A stretch of DNA of 64,000 nt. It comes from Blastomonas aquatica. Its GTDB lineage: Bacteria; Pseudomonadota; Alphaproteobacteria; Sphingomonadales; Sphingomonadaceae. The position numbers and the translations under genes were made by a program. Shown here one piece after another: positions 7,324 through 17,148 of this stretch (the stretch's first letter is position 1; each line of letters starts with the position of its first letter). The notes below the pieces were generated by a model, which was not told the DNA's origin, did not search any database, and saw nothing but the letters and a program-made list of their open reading frames with translations. The DNA lies in assembly GCF_014639875.1 (NCBI RefSeq), contig NZ_BMGD01000001.1, positions 558,001 through 622,000 of the forward strand. Reading direction: 5' to 3'.

Positions 7324-10300
7324 ATGAACCTGGCCGCCTTCACGATCAGCCGGTGGCAGCTCAGCCTGGTGGCGTTCCTGCTGCTCGCCGCGTTGGGGCT
7401 GACCTCGCTGCTCACCATCCCGCGTTCGGTCGATCCGCATTTTCCGATTCCCGTCATCACCGTGATCATAGCGCTGCCCGGCGCGGATGCGGCCGATATC
7501 GAGCAGACCATCGCCAAGCCGATCGAGGAGGTGCTGCGCGGGATCGACGACATCGACGAGGTCCGCGCCGCGATCACCGATGGCTTCGTCACCGTCACCG
7601 CCGAGTTCGATTGGGATGGTGACACCGACCAGTATTTCAACGATGTCGTGCGCGAGGTCAGCGCGATCCGCAGCCAGCTGCCCGAGGGCATCACCGAACT
7701 GCGCTATCGCAAGGCGCGCACCACCGAAGCGGCAGTGCTGCAGCTGGCGATGGTCAGTGAAACCGCCAGTTGGCGGCGGATGCAGAAATATGCCGAGGAT
7801 ATCCGCGACACCTTCGTGCGCTATCCCGGCGTGCGCAACACGGTGATCGATGGCCTGCCCCAGCCCGAGGTGCAGGTCGCGATCGACAGCCGCCGCCTCG
7901 CCGAATTGGGGCTTGCGCCCTCGCTGATAGCCGATGCGCTGCGCCGCGGCGGGGCGGAGCTTCCGCCCGGTGCGGTCGAAAGCGCCGGTCGCCGCTTTAA
8001 TGTTGAGGCAGGCGGCGCATTTCGCGATCTCGATACCATCCGCAACCTGCCGATCCGCGCAGGCAACGGCACGCTGCTGCGGATTGCGGATGTCGCGACA
8101 GTGGGCTGGGGCAATGCCGAGCAGCTCTACATCACCCGCTACAACGGCAAGCGGGCGATCTTCCTCTCGATCCAGCAGAAGGATGGCTTTGACGTCATCC
8201 GCCTGCGCGATACGCTCGAGGGTGAACTCAAGCGCCAGCAGGACAACTTCCCGCCCGACATCCGGCTCGAGCAGATCTTCGACCAGAGCCGCGACATCGA
8301 ACACCGGCTGAGCGAACTGACTCGCGACTTTTCTATCGCCCTGTTCCTGGTGATCTTCACGCTGCTGCCGTTGGGCTGGCGGGCTTCTGTCATCGTGATG
8401 ATCTCGATTCCGCTATCGCTCGCCTCAGGATTGCTGGCGATCAGCGTGATGGGGTTCAATCTCAGCCAGCTGGCGGTCGCAGGCTTCATCGTCGCCTTGG
8501 GGCTGCTGGTCGATGATTCGATCGTGGTGACCGAGAACATCGCGCGGCACCTGCGGATGGGCAAACGCCGCTCGATCGCCGCGATCGATGCGACCCGCGA
8601 GATCACGCCTGCGGTGCTGGGCTCCACAGGCGTGCTGATCTTTGCGTTCACGCCGCTGCTGTTCCTGCCCGAAGGCGCGGGCAAGTTCACCCAGTCGTTC
8701 ATCTATACGATCATCTTTACCGTTTTTGCATCGCTGATGATCTCACTGACGATCATTCCGTTTCTCGCCAGCCGCATCCTGTCGCGCGACGAGGACCCCG
8801 ATGGCAACGCGATTTTGCGCTGGCTCACCCACCAGATCGAGCGCCTGTACCGCCCGATCCTGCATCGCGCGCTCGACATGCCGCGCCGCACATTATGGGC
8901 ATCGATGGCGCTGACCCTGTCAGCCTTCGCGCTGATCCCGTTGCTGGGCTTCAGCCTGTTTCCTTATGCCGATACCAGCTATTTCCGTGTCACCATCGAT
9001 GCCGAACAAGGCAGCGGAGTTGCGACCACCGATGCGCTGGTCCGTAAGGCCGAGGCGGTGCTGGCGCTTGAACCCGACATCAAGGTGCGCGCCGCCAATG
9101 TCGGTAGCTCGAACCCGCAGGTGTTCTACAACGTCTTCGCGCTCGACCAGCGGCCCAATTTCGGCGAGGTTTTCGCGGTGATGGACCGGTGGGATACCGA
9201 GAAAAGCCCGCAGATGATCCAGCGTATCCGCGAGCGGCTGGAAGCGATCCCTGGCGCACGCTTCAATGTCGAACTGTTCCAGAACGGCGCGCCGATCGCA
9301 TCTCCGGTGGCACTGCGGATCACCGGCGAAAACCTCGATACGCTGCGAGACTTGGCCGCCAGGGTCGAAAAGATCCTGCGCACGACAACTGGCGCACGCG
9401 ATGTGGTCAATCCCGTTGCCACCAACGGCATCGATCTCAATGTCGGGCTGAACGAGGCTAAGGCGGCGTTGCTCAACATCGCCCCGGGCGAAGCACGGCG
9501 CGCGGTCAGGCTGGCGCTGTCGGGCGAGAATGCCGCAGCCTACCGCGACGAGGAAGGCGACAGCTACCGCGTGGTGGTGCGCCTGCCGATCGCCCGCACC
9601 CAGCCGATCTCCGCGCTTGACCAGGTCTATGTCGCCACCCGCACCGGCGAATCGGTTGCGTTGTCGCAGATCACCAGCCCTCGGCTGGAAAGCGTGCCGC
9701 CGCAAATCCAGCGCTACCAGCTAGAGCGGTCGGTGACCGTGACCGCCAATGTCGAGCCGGGCGCATTGCCCGCGCGGATCAGCCGCGAGGCGATGGACAA
9801 GGTCGGCGAGATCGAAATGCCCGCTGGCTATCGCGTTTCGGCGGGCGGCGAGGCCGAAGCGATCGCCACGGTGTTCGGCGGGCTGGGGCCGATCATCCTG
9901 ATCGCATTGTTCGGTATCTTTGCAGTGCTGGTCGCCGAATTCGGCCGTTTCCGCGAGACGATTGTGGTGGCAGGCGTCATCCCGCTGGGCACCTTCGGCG
10001 GCTTCATTGCATTGTTCGTTACCGGATCGTCGCTCAGCTACATGGCGATCATCGGCTTCGTCGCGCTGGTTGGCATCGAGATCAAGAATTCGATCCTGCT
10101 GGTCGATTTTACCACCCAGCTGCGCCGCGAGGGCATGGGGCTGCGCGCGGCGATCGAACGCGCGGGCGAGGTCCGCTTCCTTCCCGTACTGCTCACATCG
10201 GTCACCGCAATCGGCGGTCTGCTGCCGCTCGCGATCTTTGGCGGATCGCTTTATGCGCCGCTCGCCAGCGTGATCATCGGCGGACTGATCTCGTCCACCT

Positions 10301-10404
10301 TGCTGTCGCGGATCGTCACCCCGGTGATGTACCTGCTGATCGCGCGCGGCGGGGAGAAGGATGGCGATGCGAAATCCGCAGCGCTGACGCCTGAGGCCGT
10401 CTGA
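7324..10404 (+). CDS. RND efflux transporter permease
   Basis: A 1026-residue proton-driven RND pump of the AcrB/MdtB-like superfamily. ATG 7324 gives the standard N terminus with a first membrane helix (ISRWQLSLVAFLLL). The proton-relay Asp pair is visible in LGLLVDDSIVVTEN, there are two large periplasmic loops, and the second membrane half begins near GLGPIILIALFGIFAVLVAEF. Length is normal. It forms an operon with the adaptor at 6138. No outer-membrane factor follows, so a shared TolC-like channel is presumed. Confidence 0.93.
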   Translation: MNLAAFTISRWQLSLVAFLLLAALGLTSLLTIPRSVDPHFPIPVITVIIALPGADAADIEQTIAKPIEEVLRGIDDIDEVRAAITDGFVTVTAEFDWDGDTDQYFNDVVREVSAIRSQLPEGITELRYRKARTTEAAVLQLAMVSETASWRRMQKYAEDIRDTFVRYPGVRNTVIDGLPQPEVQVAIDSRRLAELGLAPSLIADALRRGGAELPPGAVESAGRRFNVEAGGAFRDLDTIRNLPIRAGNGTLLRIADVATVGWGNAEQLYITRYNGKRAIFLSIQQKDGFDVIRLRDTLEGELKRQQDNFPPDIRLEQIFDQSRDIEHRLSELTRDFSIALFLVIFTLLPLGWRASVIVMISIPLSLASGLLAISVMGFNLSQLAVAGFIVALGLLVDDSIVVTENIARHLRMGKRRSIAAIDATREITPAVLGSTGVLIFAFTPLLFLPEGAGKFTQSFIYTIIFTVFASLMISLTIIPFLASRILSRDEDPDGNAILRWLTHQIERLYRPILHRALDMPRRTLWASMALTLSAFALIPLLGFSLFPYADTSYFRVTIDAEQGSGVATTDALVRKAEAVLALEPDIKVRAANVGSSNPQVFYNVFALDQRPNFGEVFAVMDRWDTEKSPQMIQRIRERLEAIPGARFNVELFQNGAPIASPVALRITGENLDTLRDLAARVEKILRTTTGARDVVNPVATNGIDLNVGLNEAKAALLNIAPGEARRAVRLALSGENAAAYRDEEGDSYRVVVRLPIARTQPISALDQVYVATRTGESVALSQITSPRLESVPPQIQRYQLERSVTVTANVEPGALPARISREAMDKVGEIEMPAGYRVSAGGEAEAIATVFGGLGPIILIALFGIFAVLVAEFGRFRETIVVAGVIPLGTFGGFIALFVTGSSLSYMAIIGFVALVGIEIKNSILLVDFTTQLRREGMGLRAAIERAGEVRFLPVLLTSVTAIGGLLPLAIFGGSLYAPLASVIIGGLISSTLLSRIVTPVMYLLIARGGEKDGDAKSAALTPEAV

Positions 10405-10450
10405 GGTGCTTGTTTCGCCAACACACAGCGTTATTTAAGTCGCACACCCT

Positions 10451-10571
10451 CTCCCCTACCGTTTGCGGGAGGGGCAGGCCCGGCTTCCCGGGCCGGGTTG
10501 GGCTTGGAGAACGACCCTCTGTTCATGCCCACCCCGGCCTTCGGCCACCCCTCCCGCAAGCGGTAGGGGAG
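10451..10571. repeat. Long inverted repeat upstream of msrA
   Basis: 24-base arms at 10451-10474 and 10548-10571 differ at one position (CTCCCCTACCG-T/C-TTGCGGGAGGGG). The 73-base centre contains a second small palindrome (CCCGGCTTCCCGGGCCGGG). It occupies nearly the whole gap between the RND pump and msrA, and the msrA ribosome-binding site begins just after it. Confidence 0.85.
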
Positions 10572-10594
10572 ATTTTGAAAAGGAACGATTTCCC

Positions 10595-11128
10595 ATGACC
10601 GAACAAACCGCCATCCTCGCCGGAGGCTGTTTCTGGTGCACCGAGGCCGTGTTCAACGACGTGGTCGGGGTGAGCAAGGTGGAGAGCGGCTATATCGGCG
10701 GGCATGTCGAGAACCCGACCTACAAGGCGGTGTGCGCAGGCACCACCGGCCATGCCGAGGCGATCCGCGTCACCTTCGACACCGAGCAGCTGAGCTATGC
10801 CGATCTGCTCGACATCTTTTTCGCGACGCATGACCCGACCCAGCTCAACCGCCAGGGCAACGATGTCGGCACCCAGTATCGCTCGGCGATCTTTCCGATC
10901 GACGCCGTACAGCAGGTCGAGGCCGAAGCCGCGATGAGCCGCAACGCCGCCAATTGGCCTTCGCCGATCGTCACCACCGTGGAAGAGCCCACCACCTGGT
11001 ATCCGGCCGAAGACTATCACCAGGAATACTGGGCGGGCGAAGGCCAGCGCAATCCGTACTGCCTCGCCGTGATCCCGCCTAAGCTGCAGAAGCTGCGCAA
11101 GAGCTTTGCCGCCCGCGTCAAGGCCTGA
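10595..11128 (+). CDS. msrA: Peptide-methionine (S)-S-oxide reductase
   Basis: A 177-residue MsrA that reduces methionine-S-sulfoxide in proteins. The catalytic Cys lies in the N-terminal motif [11 protein letters not shown]. Further family motifs are [41 protein letters not shown], and YHQEYW near the C terminus. ATG 10595 follows AAAAGGAACG and removes a spurious extension running through the repeat. The gene stands alone on this strand. Oxidative repair fits a pigmented aerobe exposed to light, but that link is inference. Confidence 0.95.
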   Translation: MTEQTAILAGGCFWCTEAVFNDVVGVSKVESGYIGGHVENPTYKAVCAGTTGHAEAIRVTFDTEQLSYADLLDIFFATHDPTQLNRQGNDVGTQYRSAIFPIDAVQQVEAEAAMSRNAANWPSPIVTTVEEPTTWYPAEDYHQEYWAGEGQRNPYCLAVIPPKLQKLRKSFAARVKA

Positions 11129-11260
11129 CCCAGCAGACGGGTGCACACGCCTACTGTCGGAACGGACGCGCTGTCCGCGAGTATGCCCATTGCTTGACAC
11201 CGTCCCGACCCGCTGCAAGGGCTGATGGCGGGGTCGGGAGTGCAGAGTAGAGGAAACAAC

Positions 11261-12124
11261 GTGAAGCCCATCCGCAAGGCTGTGTTCCCGGTTGCCGGAC
11301 TCGGCACCCGTTTTCTGCCCGCCACCAAGGCCATCCCCAAGGAGATGCTGCCGATCGTTGATCGCCCGCTGATCCAGTGCGCAGTCGACGAGGCACGCGA
11401 GGCGGGGATCGAGCAGATGATCTTCGTCACCGGTCGCGGCAAGAGCGCGATCGAGGATCATTTCGACATCGCCTACGAACTCGAGCACACCATGGCTTCG
11501 CGCGGCAAGTCGCTCAAGGTGCTCGAGCCCACGCGGCTGCGTCCGGGCAATTGCGCCTATGTCCGCCAGCAGGAGCCGTTGGGGCTGGGCCACGCAATCT
11601 GGTGCGCGCGCGATCTGGTCGGCGACGAGCCGTTTGCGATCTTCCTGCCCGACGAGTTCATGGTCGGCTCGCCCGGCTGCATGAAGCAGATGGTCGATGC
11701 CTATGCGACCTTGGGCGGCAACCTGATCAGCGTGCTCGAAGTGCCGCGCGAATCGGTATCGAGCTATGGCGTGATCGCCCCTGGGCGCCAGGATGGCGCG
11801 ATCACCGAAGTGACCGCCCTGGTCGAAAAGCCCAAAGTGGAGGTTGCACCCTCCAACCTGATCATCTCGGGCCGCTATATCCTGCAGCCTGAGGTCATGC
11901 GCACGCTCGAAAACCAGGGCAAGGGCGCAGGCGGCGAGATCCAGCTGACCGATGCCATGGCGCGGATGATCGGCACCCAGCCGTTCCACGCGGTGACCTT
12001 TGCCGGCCAGCGCTATGACTGCGGGTCGAAGGCAGGATACGTCCAGGCCAACCTGGCAGTCGCGCTGGGCCGCGAGGACATCGGTCCTGAAATTCGCGCC
12101 TTCGCGCTGGACCTGCTCAATTAG
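11261..12124 (+). CDS. galU: UTP--glucose-1-phosphate uridylyltransferase
   Basis: About 287 residues. It makes UDP-glucose for exopolysaccharide, LPS and glycan synthesis in the cytoplasm. The nucleotidyltransferase loop is clear (AVFPVAGLGTRFLPATKAIPKEMLPI region), with a downstream LVEKP and a GGEIQLTDA segment. GTG 11261, preceded by AGAGGAAACAAC, gives the family's normal start; an ATG at 11225 would add twelve residues without a good ribosome-binding site. Stand-alone gene, and length is normal. Confidence 0.94.
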   Translation: MKPIRKAVFPVAGLGTRFLPATKAIPKEMLPIVDRPLIQCAVDEAREAGIEQMIFVTGRGKSAIEDHFDIAYELEHTMASRGKSLKVLEPTRLRPGNCAYVRQQEPLGLGHAIWCARDLVGDEPFAIFLPDEFMVGSPGCMKQMVDAYATLGGNLISVLEVPRESVSSYGVIAPGRQDGAITEVTALVEKPKVEVAPSNLIISGRYILQPEVMRTLENQGKGAGGEIQLTDAMARMIGTQPFHAVTFAGQRYDCGSKAGYVQANLAVALGREDIGPEIRAFALDLLN

Positions 12125-12202
12125 CGGTTTAGCATCGGCTCAGCCGGTCTATAGCAGGGGTACTGCGCGCAGGGGGTCTTGCGCGCCGGAGGGTCGATTA
12201 TC

Positions 12203-12514
12203 ATGAAAGCTGTTTTCCCGCTCGTGCTGCTGGCACCACTCGTGCTGTCCGGCTGCATCGCCAGCGCGGTGGGCACCGTCGTGACCGCACCGGTCAAGAT
12301 CGTCTCCAAGGGAATCGATCTGGCCACCACCAGCCAGTCCGAGGCCGACGAGAACCGCGGCCGTGCGATGCGCAAGGCCGAAGAGCGTCTGGGCAAGCTT
12401 CAGCGTCAGCGCGACAAGGCGCGGCGCAAGTGCGATAACGGCAACGAGCGCGCCTGCGCCGACGCCCGCGATCTTCAGGACCAGATCGACGAGGAGCGCG
12501 ACCGCTTCAATTGA
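12203..12514 (+). CDS. Small lipoprotein, DUF6726-like
   Basis: A 103-residue predicted lipoprotein. A signal sequence (VFPLVLLAPLVLSGC) ends in the lipobox LSGC. A short hydrophobic stretch follows, and the C-terminal half is a charged helix (EERLGKLQRQRDKARRKC) containing two Cys. ATG 12203 has a GGAGGG ribosome-binding site. It resembles small sphingomonad envelope lipoproteins of unknown function. Independent transcription from galU is possible, as the gap is 78 bases. Confidence 0.7.
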   Translation: MKAVFPLVLLAPLVLSGCIASAVGTVVTAPVKIVSKGIDLATTSQSEADENRGRAMRKAEERLGKLQRQRDKARRKCDNGNERACADARDLQDQIDEERDRFN

Positions 12515-12635
12515 GCGGCGCTCGTGCCGGTCTGAACGCATTGCGGCACTGGTCATGAATCGATGAAGCCGATACAGGCGGTGCAGCGTCGCACCGGTTC
12601 CGGGCGGCAACGTTGATGAAAGGCCCCGATTTCCC

Positions 12636-13190
12636 ATGGATGGACAGCAGCTTTTTTTCCTGATCGCCGCGCTGGTGATCGTCGCGATGGTCGTGATCTG
12701 GGCTTTGGTCGGACGCCGTGGTGGCGGCAGCGCCACCGGGCATGACGACCACGACCACGGGCACGGGCACGGGCACGGGCACGATGACCACGCCACCCTC
12801 GAAGCGCCGCCTGCGATCATCGCGACGATGGGTGCTGCGCTGGACCCGACGGTTGCGCCGCTTTCGACCGCCGATGTCGATGCCGCGATCGCCGCACAGG
12901 CGCAGGAAGCCTCCGTCAGCGGCAAGCCGCGCATCGCTGCAGCCGTGGGCGAGCCCAATGACCTGCGCAAGATCAAGGGCATCGGCCCCAAGCTCAACAC
13001 ATTGCTCGGCGAACTCGGCGTCTCGCGCTACGACCAGATCGCCACCTGGACCGCCGCCGATGTGGCCGAAGTCGATCCATATCTGGGTACCTTCAAGGGC
13101 CGCATCACCCGCGACAACTGGATCGAACAGGCAGGCTTCCTCGCCAAGGGCGATATCGCGGGTTTCGAGGCCAAGTTCGGCAAGTTGTAA
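12636..13190 (+). CDS. Membrane-anchored helix-hairpin-helix protein with His-rich segment
   Basis: 184 residues. One N-terminal membrane helix (residues about 5-26) is followed by RRGGG and a His/Asp/Gly-rich stretch (HDDHDHGHGHGHGHDDH) encoded by a short 6-base tandem repeat. The C-terminal half has DLRKIKGIGPKLNTLLGELG, a helix-hairpin-helix (HhH) motif of the COG3743-like type often annotated as a flap-nuclease-like fold, then WTAADVAEVDPYLGTFKGRI. The HhH fold binds DNA or protein; nuclease activity is not shown. The His-rich tract may bind divalent metal. Confidence 0.72.
   Translation: MDGQQLFFLIAALVIVAMVVIWALVGRRGGGSATGHDDHDHGHGHGHGHDDHATLEAPPAIIATMGAALDPTVAPLSTADVDAAIAAQAQEASVSGKPRIAAAVGEPNDLRKIKGIGPKLNTLLGELGVSRYDQIATWTAADVAEVDPYLGTFKGRITRDNWIEQAGFLAKGDIAGFEAKFGKL
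12760..12783 (+). repeat. Hexanucleotide tandem repeat (GGCACG)x4
   Basis: Four perfect copies of a 6-base unit inside the HhH protein gene, encoding alternating His-Gly. A change in unit number would keep the frame and alter the length of the His-rich tract. Confidence 0.85.
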
Positions 13191-13216
13191 GGGTCGGGCG
13201 GGTCGATCTCACCCCC

Positions 13217-13408
13217 CCCGCTCAGCCTGAGCCTGTCGAAGGCCACGCTATATGGCTGGCGATTGCATGAACCCGTTTTCCGGCGGAAGCCGGAATCCAG
13301 GGCGACTTCAGTGCTATCTGACTCCTCGGCTCCGGCTTTCGCCGGAGAACGGTATGGTAACTCGGGACAGCAATGCACGGGGCCTTCGACAGGCTCAGGC
13401 TGAGCGGG
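13217..13408. repeat. Nested composite inverted repeat (type B with outer arms)
   Basis: Perfect 28-base outer arms (13217-13244 and 13381-13408, CCCGCTCAGCCTGAGCCTGT at the left end) enclose inner 22-base arms at 13273-13294 and 13331-13352. The same nested plan is repeated at 29315-29506. It has no coding capacity and lies between two converging genes. Confidence 0.9.
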
Positions 13409-13440
13409 AGTTGGCAGTGACCCCGCCGTGACACGACAAC

Positions 13441-13485
13441 AAAAAAAGGGCCGGGTCATCACAGCGATGACCCGGCCCTTTTTGT
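13441..13485. terminator. Bidirectional intrinsic terminator
   Basis: A perfect hairpin, GGGCCGGGTCATC...GATGACCCGGCCC with a five-base loop, is flanked by A7 on the left and T5 on the right, so it can act on either strand. It lies between the HhH gene (+) and metK (-), 16 bases after the metK stop. Confidence 0.92.
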
Positions 13486-13500
13486 ATCGATCCGACCCGA

Positions 13501-14718
13501 TCAGGCCAAAGCGGCCTTGAGCTTGTCGGCCAAGTCGGTCTTTTCCCAGGGGAAGAAATCGCCTTCCGGCTTGCGGCCGAAGTGACCGTATGCCGCCGAC
13601 TTCTGGTAGATCGGCTTGTTGAGGCCCAGATGCTCGCGGATGCCGCGCGGGGTCAGACGCACGAGCTGCGGCAGGATCGCCTCGATCTTGTCATCAGCGA
13701 CCGTTCCGGTGCCATGCGTATCGACATACAGCGACAGCGGCTCGGCGATGCCGATGGCGTAGGACAGCTGGATGGTGCAGCGGCGCGCAAGCCCCGCAGC
13801 GACGATGTTCTTGGCCATGTAGCGGCTGATATAAGCGGCCGAGCGATCGACCTTGGTGGGATCCTTGCCCGAGAACGCGCCGCCACCGTGCGGCGAAGCG
13901 CCGCCGTAGGTGTCGACGATGATCTTGCGGCCGGTCACGCCGGCATCGCCGTCAGGGCCGCCGATTTCGAACGATCCGGTCGGGTTGACGTAGATCGCGG
14001 TTTCATCGGTGATGAAGCCTTCGGGCAGAACCTTGTGCATCACGCCGACGACATGGTCGTACAGCAGCTGGTACTTGTCGGCATCGCCCTTGCCTTCGTG
14101 CCAGAAATAGCCCGGCGCGTGCTGGGTCGAGACGACCAGCGCGGTGGCGCGCACCGGCTTTTCGTTTTCATAAGCGAGCGTCACCTGGCTCTTGGCATCG
14201 GGCTCGAGAAAATCGACAACCTTGTTGTGACGGTCGTGGGCCAGCTGCTCGAGGATCTTGTGTGCATAATCAAGCGTCGCGGGCATCAGGTCTTCGGTTT
14301 CGTCCGAGGCATAGCCGAACATGATGCCCTGGTCGCCTGCGCCCTCGTCTTTGTTGTCCTTGGCATCAACGCCCTGCGCGATTTCCGAAGACTGGCCGTG
14401 CAAGTGGTTTTCGAAGGTGAACGTTTCCCAATGGAAGCCGTCCTGCTGGTAACCGATCCGCTTGACGGTGGCGCGCACCGCCTGTTCGATCTCTTCGAGT
14501 GCGCCAGGAGCCCATTCGCCGTTTTCGTAGACGCCCTCGCAGCGGATTTCACCGGCGAGTACCACGCGCTGGGTTGTGGTCAGCGTTTCGCAGGCGACGC
14601 GCGCATAAGGGTCCTTGGACATGAACAGATCGACGACAGCGTCGGAAATCTGATCCGCGACCTTGTCGGGATGGCCTTCGCTGACCGATTCGGAGGTAAA
14701 GAGGAAGCTCTTGCGCAT
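13501..14718 (-). CDS. metK: S-adenosylmethionine synthetase
   Basis: A 405-residue MetK that makes SAM from methionine and ATP. N-terminal [39 protein letters not shown] (ATP-binding) and [19 protein letters not shown] (P-loop-like) are all present. ATG 14718 is the start; the frame continues upstream only through the leader. The leader holds a palindrome and a pseudoknot-capable segment (separate entries), so expression is probably controlled by the SAM/SAH cycle. It ends at a strong terminator. Confidence 0.97.
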   Translation of the reverse strand: MRKSFLFTSESVSEGHPDKVADQISDAVVDLFMSKDPYARVACETLTTTQRVVLAGEIRCEGVYENGEWAPGALEEIEQAVRATVKRIGYQQDGFHWETFTFENHLHGQSSEIAQGVDAKDNKDEGAGDQGIMFGYASDETEDLMPATLDYAHKILEQLAHDRHNKVVDFLEPDAKSQVTLAYENEKPVRATALVVSTQHAPGYFWHEGKGDADKYQLLYDHVVGVMHKVLPEGFITDETAIYVNPTGSFEIGGPDGDAGVTGRKIIVDTYGGASPHGGGAFSGKDPTKVDRSAAYISRYMAKNIVAAGLARRCTIQLSYAIGIAEPLSLYVDTHGTGTVADDKIEAILPQLVRLTPRGIREHLGLNKPIYQKSAAYGHFGRKPEGDFFPWEKTDLADKLKAALA

Positions 14719-14731
14719 GGGTCGCCTTCTT

Positions 14732-14761
14732 GACTGGGGCCCGCCAGTCGCCCCGGCAGGC
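14732..14761 (-). promoter_or_regulatory. Candidate structured metK leader (H-type pseudoknot)
   Basis: Read on the minus strand, GCCTGCC (14761-14755) pairs with GGCGGGC (14745-14739), leaving loop GGGGCGACT. The last four loop bases (GACT) are complementary to AGTC at 14735-14732, just upstream of the ribosome-binding region AAGAAGG. An alternative hairpin GACTGG/CCAGTC uses the same bases. Compact pseudoknots are the architecture of known SAM riboswitches in alphaproteobacteria, but I do not recognise a named class, so this is a candidate only. Confidence 0.4.
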
Positions 14762-14762
14762 A

Positions 14763-14784
14763 CATATAAAGATTTCCTTATATG
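14763..14784. promoter_or_regulatory. Palindromic operator-like site upstream of metK
   Basis: CATATAA-AGATTTCC-TTATATG is an inverted repeat with 7-base arms, AT-rich in a GC-rich background, placed in the metK leader/promoter region 45-66 bases before the start. It resembles palindromes bound by ArsR-family SAH-responsive regulators (SahR type) upstream of methionine-cycle genes in Alphaproteobacteria. No such regulator is encoded in this window. Confidence 0.5.
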
Positions 14785-14791
14785 ATCGCCC

Positions 14792-16327
14792 TTAACGACG
14801 GAATGCACGCAGTGCAACCGCCAACAACAGAAGCGCCGCTGCAAACATCAGTGGCATCATGTTGCCAAACTGCGCAAACAACGTCGGCGGATGCGCGCGC
14901 GGCAGTGCTGCATCGATATGCCCGGCGTTGTGGTGCGCGATGCTATCCAGCACCCGGCCATCGGCATCGATCACTGCCGAAATGCCCGTCGGTGTAGACC
15001 GGATGACGGGGATACCCTCTTCGAGCGCGCGCAGCCTGGCCTGCGCCAGATGCTGCGGCGGACCCCAGGCACCGAACCACGCATCATTGCTGGGGTTGAA
15101 CAGGAACCCGGGACGGTTGGCTGCATCCACCACCTTGCCCGAGAAGATGATCTCGTAGCAGATCTGCAGCCCCATCTGGCCGAACGAGCCCAAATCGAGT
15201 GTCTGTGCGCCCGGACCCGGGGTGAAACCGATAGTGCCGGGAACCAGCCGCGACAGGCCCAATTGCCCCAGTATCTCCTCATACGGCAGATATTCGCCGC
15301 CGGGCACCAGATGGCTCTTGTCATAACTGCCAAGGATTTCCGCCTCGCTCGACAGCGCAAAAACGCTGTTGGCGGCGGCAACCGTCTGTCCGTTGCGGTC
15401 AAAGTCGAGCTTTACGCCACCTGTGACCAGCAGATCGCCATCGTTGATCGAGCGGGTGACGCGCGCGCGAACACCTGCCGCGGTTTCAGGGTAATAGAGG
15501 CGGCGGGGGTAGCCATCCTCGAGGAAGTCCTCGATCGCAGCTTCGGGCCAGAACACGATCCGTGACCGCGGTGCCTGGCGGTCGAGCGTCTGCTGGGTCA
15601 GCCGGGCGAAATTGCGTGCGGACTCGACCGGGTCGTATTTGTCACCCTGGTCGTTGTTCGGCTGAACCACGGTGATCGGGGTATCTGTGAACCCTGCGGC
15701 CTGCCTCTGGCTGAGCCAGCCGGCACCCGATACCGCGCTAACGCCTGCAAGCACTGCCAGCGCAGGCACCCATTGTCGCCGCGACAGCAGCCACAGCGCA
15801 CCTGCCACCAGCACCACCAAAGCGCCCAGGCCATACGTGCCGATCAACCGCGAACCCCAGCCCGCCTCAAGCGCGACTACCCCCAGCGGGTTCCACGCAA
15901 AGCCGGTGAACACCCAGGCGCGCATCCATTCGGTGACCAGCCACAATGCCGCGAACGCGAGGACAAACGCCACACTGTCTCTTCCCTTGCGGCCAGAAAC
16001 CAGCATTTGGGCGGTGAGCGCGGCCAGCCCTGGGAACAGCGCCAGATACAGCGACAACCCGACGACCGCGATCCAGCCCAGCCAGTGCGGCATGGTATCC
16101 TGATAGGTAAAGGCCATCGCGATCCAGTTGAGCCCGACCGAAAACTGCCCCACACCGAAGAACCAGCCGCGCGCAAACGCGCTGCGCCGGTTGGGTGCCA
16201 AGGCGATCAGATGGATGAGCAGCGCATAGGCCGCCAATGTCAGAGGCCAGGCCCCCAAGGGCACAAATCCGGTGGCAGAAAGGGCGCCGGCGAGCAGCGC
16301 GAACAATCGGGGATAGCGTAGGATCAT
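14792..16327 (-). CDS. lnt: Apolipoprotein N-acyltransferase
   Basis: A 511-residue inner-membrane enzyme that adds the third acyl chain to lipoproteins. The N-terminal half has about six to seven membrane helices starting [18 protein letters not shown]. The C-terminal nitrilase-like domain carries the Glu ([10 protein letters not shown]), Lys ([14 protein letters not shown]) and Cys ([12 protein letters not shown]) catalytic residues. ATG 16327 gives the normal start. It is upstream of metK on the same strand; its stop lies within 10 bases of the palindrome preceding metK. The window encodes several lipoprotein substrates. Confidence 0.95.
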   Translation of the reverse strand: MILRYPRLFALLAGALSATGFVPLGAWPLTLAAYALLIHLIALAPNRRSAFARGWFFGVGQFSVGLNWIAMAFTYQDTMPHWLGWIAVVGLSLYLALFPGLAALTAQMLVSGRKGRDSVAFVLAFAALWLVTEWMRAWVFTGFAWNPLGVVALEAGWGSRLIGTYGLGALVVLVAGALWLLSRRQWVPALAVLAGVSAVSGAGWLSQRQAAGFTDTPITVVQPNNDQGDKYDPVESARNFARLTQQTLDRQAPRSRIVFWPEAAIEDFLEDGYPRRLYYPETAAGVRARVTRSINDGDLLVTGGVKLDFDRNGQTVAAANSVFALSSEAEILGSYDKSHLVPGGEYLPYEEILGQLGLSRLVPGTIGFTPGPGAQTLDLGSFGQMGLQICYEIIFSGKVVDAANRPGFLFNPSNDAWFGAWGPPQHLAQARLRALEEGIPVIRSTPTGISAVIDADGRVLDSIAHHNAGHIDAALPRAHPPTLFAQFGNMMPLMFAAALLLLAVALRAFRR

Positions 16328-16443
16328 GGCGCCAAGCCTATGCCCGTGCGGTGATCCCCTGACAATCGGCGTTGCAATGCCGATGTCACACAGCGCCGCA
16401 AAATCAGGTGACAGTCGCAGGCCCGATGCCCATAAGCGGCGGC

Positions 16444-17148
16444 ATGAAAAGCCTGTTGCTGTTGCTGAGCCTGCAAACCGCCACCATCCCGGCTCCGGCA
16501 CCCGAACCGGCGCCGGCACCGATCACCGCGCCTGCGCTCACCCCTGCCCAGCGCGAGGACCTGACCTGCGCTGCGGCATTTGCGATAATCGCCTCCGAAC
16601 AGACACGCGGCGTGACCTCTGCGCTGGCGTATCCGACGCTCGTCAGCCGGGGGCGTTCGTATTTCGTGATGACCGCCGAGCGGATCGTCACCGAAACCGG
16701 ATCGAACGACGATGCCGTTGGCCTGGCGCTGACGCAGATTGTCGAACAGTTGCAGGGCGATGCCGCGCAATCGAACGATCCGGCTGGCGTCATTGATGCC
16801 ATCATGACCCCATGCCTCGCCAAGCTCGACGCCGCAGTGCCGATGCTGCCCCCTCCAACGATTCTCCAGTGCGCGATTTACCTGCAACTCGCGTTCGAGG
16901 AGGTCAGCGCCCAGGAAGGCGATTCGGCATCGGCGCGCGACCTCAAGACGCTGGCCGCCGTCCTCGAATCGCGGGCGCGTGACGAGATGCGCGACGAGGG
17001 CCTCAGCGGCAACGAATCCGACCAGCGTTTCATCGAAACCCGCGAAGCAATCGACGCGCGCGAAAAGGCGCGCGGCGACGATGACGATGCTGCCGATGTC
17101 GATTTCGAGCATTGCTTCACGCTGGCGCGCCCTACCGAGAAGCGCTGA
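16444..17148 (+). CDS. Exported four-cysteine protein of unknown function (paralogue A)
   Basis: 234 residues, no family recognised. A short hydrophobic N terminus (SLLLLLSLQTA) is followed by a Pro/Ala-rich linker, so it is probably exported or anchored. Then come a helical domain with Cys 42, 124, 143 and 224 and an acidic C terminus (GDDDDAADVDFEHC). Cysteine order and the motif around the third Cys (LQCAIYLQLAF, then a charged helix and a GLS-E/D segment) match the protein at 33949-34620 ([13 protein letters not shown], ... GLSDEAAR). ATG 16444 was chosen over an upstream start. It is divergent from lnt. Confidence 0.6.
   Translation: MKSLLLLLSLQTATIPAPAPEPAPAPITAPALTPAQREDLTCAAAFAIIASEQTRGVTSALAYPTLVSRGRSYFVMTAERIVTETGSNDDAVGLALTQIVEQLQGDAAQSNDPAGVIDAIMTPCLAKLDAAVPMLPPPTILQCAIYLQLAFEEVSAQEGDSASARDLKTLAAVLESRARDEMRDEGLSGNESDQRFIETREAIDAREKARGDDDDAADVDFEHCFTLARPTEKR

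Noticed and set aside
13217-13408. Nested palindrome as an insertion sequence
   Set aside because: No transposase frame inside and too short; a REP/MITE-like element is the better description.
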